22,224 bases of DNA from the IMG/VR virus record IMGVR_UViG_3300042923_000322, positions 1 through 22,224 of that record. One strand, 5' to 3'. Of this stretch, positions 19,299 through 22,224 are shown piece by piece. The notes beneath the pieces are model-generated. The model was not told the DNA's origin, searched no databases, and saw only the letters and a list, made by a program, of their open reading frames with translations. The DNA comes from a virus. A program made the position numbers and the translations under genes. Numbering within the stretch: the stretch's first letter is position 1; each line of letters starts with the position of its first letter.

Positions 19299-22224
19299 AT
19301 GGCGATCGATTGGTCCAAATATGGGGTCAAAGATGAACCGAAAAAAAGTTCCTCCGGTATTGATTGGAGTAAGTACGAACCAACGACTAAAGAATCGTTT
19401 CAGAATGAATTACAAGTCAAGCCTCCAACAATAGATGTAACTCGTTCCGAGGTCGGTCAAAAGGTCGGCCAATTTGCGGCAGAGCAAGCAGAGAAACCGC
19501 CGGAACCTAACTTATTACAGCGCTTTGCTCAAAACACGGTTGGGTTGTTCAAGGCTGCGCCACCTTCTCGCGTTGCCCAAGAAGCTATTGACATCGTAGG
19601 CAGACCATCCGAGGTTATCGCGGAATTTGCAACGCCGACAGCGCCGTCTATTCGACGTTCGGAAAGTGGATATGTCGAGAATGTGCCGGGTTCAAGCGCT
19701 CGGCAGGATTTCCTCGATCGTACCGGACAAGAACCGGCACAAGGCGCAGAGAAGGCATTGGGTGCCGTGGCTGCTTCCTTCCTACCCATGGGAGGAGGCG
19801 GACCACTTGGACCGAACGCCGGAAACCTGTATCGTGCGGCTGGGAATGTGGCCGACCGGTTCCTGACTCGAGCCGGTTCTGGATTGGGTGGAACAGTAGC
19901 ACGTGAAGCCACCACAGAGGCTTTGGCGGGCGTACCTTTGGGAATAGGTCAATCGCTCGGTACGGGCAGCGGTGACTTGCGAGAAGCAGCCACAGAGGGC
20001 GCACTAGGTGGTGCGTTGGGAGTCGGAATTGGTGCTGGCGGACCGGCGCTAGGCGCAGCAGCAAAGCAAGTGGCGAATAGCGCTATCGAGCGCTATCTTG
20101 GACCGATCATCAAGAACGTCGCGGAGAAAGGGAAGACGCCACAGGAGGAAACCGTCGAGGGATTACTTCGTTCGGCCAGTATACCGAATCGTCTTACCCC
20201 GGCTAGTAACGAGGTTACGCTGAATCGGGTTATGGAGCAGATCAAGCCGATCGTAGAGCAACGCCTGACTCCTCCGATGGAGAATCCGAACGAGCTGGCG
20301 AAATACGTACAACAGGGGTTGAAACGCCAAGGCGCGGATATCTCGTTGAACGAAGTGCGCAAGGTTCCGTACGAGGGATTGCAGGAAATGGCCGAGGAAC
20401 TACGGACTACCACAAGCGTCTATGATGAAGCTGTTAAAGCCGCGAAAGAGCGTGGTTTCAACCTCCCGGACCTGTTGGAAGGGAAGACGCCAAACATCAA
20501 GCAGCGCGTCGCTGCGGACGCCACAAACCGAGCTTACGGGGTATATCCGGAGTCGTTACCGGATGTTCGCAAGCCTCTTACGAATGCAGCAGATGAACCG
20601 GCAAAGCAAGATTGGTTTTCTCGCCTCTTCGGGGAACAGAATGTCGGCATCACGCCATTCGGATCGAAGAAAAGCAATCGGATTGTGACGACAGAACAAC
20701 AGATCGTCAATAATCCGCTGAAAAACAATGTTGAAGGCACATTGGAAAAGACCAAACAAGCCGGGCGTGCAATGTATCAAAATGTCGTGGACTTCCTCTC
20801 ACCACTCAAAACGATTAACCGGCAGACATATGATACAGCGCAGGACGCAGCGCGATCGAACAACCTCGCAAATACGCTAGTACGCGACAAGTTCGTCGAC
20901 AATCAGGGGAATGTGATCGGATCGAGCTTGAATGATGTCATGAAAGAAGTCCGCGGCCTCGGCAAGAAATTCGATGATTATCTCGTGTTGCGCCATGGCA
21001 TAACCCGCATGAAGCGTGGTGAACGTGTGTATGATGAGGCGCTAAAAATGACGCCTGAGAAAGCAGCAGAAGCCGTTGCAAAGCTTGAATCGAGATACCC
21101 GGGATTGCAGAAGGCCGGACAAATGTGGGACGAATTCAACACAAACTTGCTTGATTCCGGGGTTCGGGAAGGCTTGATTACACAAGAAGCACGGGACGCC
21201 ATGCGAGAAGCCAATCCGAATTATGCGGCAATGCGCCGACAGTTCGATTTAAGCGAGAAGTTGGCGCAGCCCAAATGGGGAAGTGGTGGCTCGGCATTCT
21301 CCGGCCAACGAGCACCAATAAAAGAGGTTTCGCCAACAGGTTCGACGCGTAAGATTGTAAGCCCGGTGCGATCGGCCATTGAACAGGCTTATGCTTGGAA
21401 GAACGCCGAGCTTCGCAACCGGACCATGCAGGAGATCGTTAAGGCGATCCAAAAGGACCCGGAAGGCATGCGCGGTATTGTTGAGATCGTCAAGAAGCCA
21501 TCTACCAGTTACCGCAGTTTGGACGACGCTTTGCGCGAAGGTGGTTCCGAAGAATTCTTGGAACAGTTGAATAATGATTTTAAATCTCTGTTCCAGACAG
21601 CAAAAACAGGCGATGAAAACATAGTTCGGGCTATGGTGAACGGTCGGCCCGTATACGTCAAGGTCCATAACCCGGAAGCCGTAAAAGCCTTATTGGGCAT
21701 GGGATCGGATCAAGCCGGGATCGTATTCGGAGCGCTTCAGATGCTTTCCAACGCGACGAAACGAGGCGCAACCGGTCTTTTGGCTCCGATGTTTGCCGTC
21801 AAGAACCTTACGGCGGATACAATACAAGCCGCGATCCAGTCGCCTAATGCCATTAAACATATCGCTGTTGATTTACCACATGCCATGATTAGCTCGTTCG
21901 CAGACGTTTTACGCATACCTGGACTGAAAAATCTTGCCGAGGAATTCCGCCGATCGGGAGGAGAATATTCGGCTCTTTTGCGTGGGGATCGGCCAGTTAA
22001 TCGTGCAGTATTCAATCTCCGCAAAGAAGCGCCGTTATCTCCTGCCGGTATCGCAAAAGGCGCGTTATCGACGCTCAAAGCTCCGTTTAAGGGGCTTGAG
22101 AAGGTAGCCGATATAACGGAGAACGTAAACCGTATGGCGGCTTTCCGGCGAGCTATGGCGGGCAAGGAACGTACTCCTGAGAACGTTCGAAAAGCCATCA
22201 ATGCGGCTAGGGAATCGACGACAA
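19299..22224 (+). CDS. giant polyvalent/ejection protein, partial (LPD38-like region)
   Basis: The start ATG 19299 has AGAGGGGTGA upstream. 975 full codons are present with no stop, and the gene runs past the window end, so the full length is unknown. The N-terminus has the motif IDWSKY twice (residues 3-8 and 21-26). Residues about 157-170 and 188-260 are rich in Gly, Ala and Leu. From about 561 the sequence is mostly alpha-helical, with LRHGITRMKRGERVYDEALK and QEARDAMREANPNYAAMRRQ. Then come NPEAVKALLGMG and a hydrophobic TGLLAPMFAVKNLTADTIQA segment at about 825-844. This set of features resembles large phage polyvalent proteins carrying the LPD38 domain. The role is probably in DNA ejection, as for giant internal virion proteins. 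No lytic motif is seen in the part present. Confidence 0.8.
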   Translation, partial: MAIDWSKYGVKDEPKKSSSGIDWSKYEPTTKESFQNELQVKPPTIDVTRSEVGQKVGQFAAEQAEKPPEPNLLQRFAQNTVGLFKAAPPSRVAQEAIDIVGRPSEVIAEFATPTAPSIRRSESGYVENVPGSSARQDFLDRTGQEPAQGAEKALGAVAASFLPMGGGGPLGPNAGNLYRAAGNVADRFLTRAGSGLGGTVAREATTEALAGVPLGIGQSLGTGSGDLREAATEGALGGALGVGIGAGGPALGAAAKQVANSAIERYLGPIIKNVAEKGKTPQEETVEGLLRSASIPNRLTPASNEVTLNRVMEQIKPIVEQRLTPPMENPNELAKYVQQGLKRQGADISLNEVRKVPYEGLQEMAEELRTTTSVYDEAVKAAKERGFNLPDLLEGKTPNIKQRVAADATNRAYGVYPESLPDVRKPLTNAADEPAKQDWFSRLFGEQNVGITPFGSKKSNRIVTTEQQIVNNPLKNNVEGTLEKTKQAGRAMYQNVVDFLSPLKTINRQTYDTAQDAARSNNLANTLVRDKFVDNQGNVIGSSLNDVMKEVRGLGKKFDDYLVLRHGITRMKRGERVYDEALKMTPEKAAEAVAKLESRYPGLQKAGQMWDEFNTNLLDSGVREGLITQEARDAMREANPNYAAMRRQFDLSEKLAQPKWGSGGSAFSGQRAPIKEVSPTGSTRKIVSPVRSAIEQAYAWKNAELRNRTMQEIVKAIQKDPEGMRGIVEIVKKPSTSYRSLDDALREGGSEEFLEQLNNDFKSLFQTAKTGDENIVRAMVNGRPVYVKVHNPEAVKALLGMGSDQAGIVFGALQMLSNATKRGATGLLAPMFAVKNLTADTIQAAIQSPNAIKHIAVDLPHAMISSFADVLRIPGLKNLAEEFRRSGGEYSALLRGDRPVNRAVFNLRKEAPLSPAGIAKGALSTLKAPFKGLEKVADITENVNRMAAFRRAMAGKERTPENVRKAINAARESTT

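Noticed and set aside
1-22224. CRISPR arrays, tRNA or rRNA genes, insertion sequences, integrase and attachment sites
   Set aside because: I looked for regularly spaced repeats, tRNA-like folds, transposase or integrase motifs and terminal inverted repeats and saw none.

Overview
This 22.2 kb window is a block of tailed-phage DNA, free or integrated, read entirely on the + strand. Bacillota-type ribosome sites (AAGGAGG/GGGGTGA about 7-9 bases before starts) precede nearly every gene, GTG starts occur, and base composition is moderate. These suit a Gram-positive host such as a Paenibacillus-type bacterium, but the host is an inference. No integrase, lysis, replication or host gene is visible. 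The structural gene order (terminase, portal, scaffold, coat, gp4-like adaptor, gp10-like tail hub, ejection-type proteins, no tape measure) is that of a short-tailed, P22-like podovirus.

Layout. (1) 1-2381: small genes of unknown role, a 348-residue coiled-coil protein, a structured intergenic element at 1605-1678 and, last, a regulator with a sigma-region-4/ArpU-like helix-turn-helix. (2) 2382-2539: a control region with a helically phased direct repeat, an inverted repeat, a palindrome and a strong intrinsic terminator. It separates the regulator from the late genes. (3) 2540-3216: three small unknown genes. (4) 3230-9963: small terminase subunit, large terminase subunit, portal, a 50-residue basic protein, scaffold, a possible decoration protein and the major capsid protein. 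(5) 9977-11539: possible head-surface proteins, including one resembling the gene-transfer-agent spike base protein, and a first gp4-like adaptor. (6) 11541-14857: a beta-helix tail spike, then an AT-rich acyltransferase with its own promoter-like sequence, a 44-residue ORF and a terminator. This looks like a moron (lysogenic-conversion) cassette. (7) 14880-17860: a second gp4-like adaptor, a gp10-like tail hub, a fibre-like protein and a 43-residue hydrophobic mini-protein. (8) 17896-22224: a Q-rich ejection-type protein and the first 975 codons of a giant alpha-helical polyvalent/ejection protein that runs off the window.

How it fits together. The regulator probably switches on everything downstream. 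The terminase pair loads DNA through the portal into a scaffold-built HK97-fold shell. Adaptors and the gp10-like hub close the neck, the spike binds or cuts a surface glycan, and the last two large proteins are probably ejected with the DNA. The acyltransferase may alter the same glycan on the host. The most unusual feature is a series of terminator-like hairpins inside the late operon. They sit immediately after stop codons, and in two cases a mini-ORF's stop codon lies inside the hairpin. This suggests that late gene dosage is set by termination, possibly coupled to translation. Annotation rests on reading the sequence by eye, with no database search.
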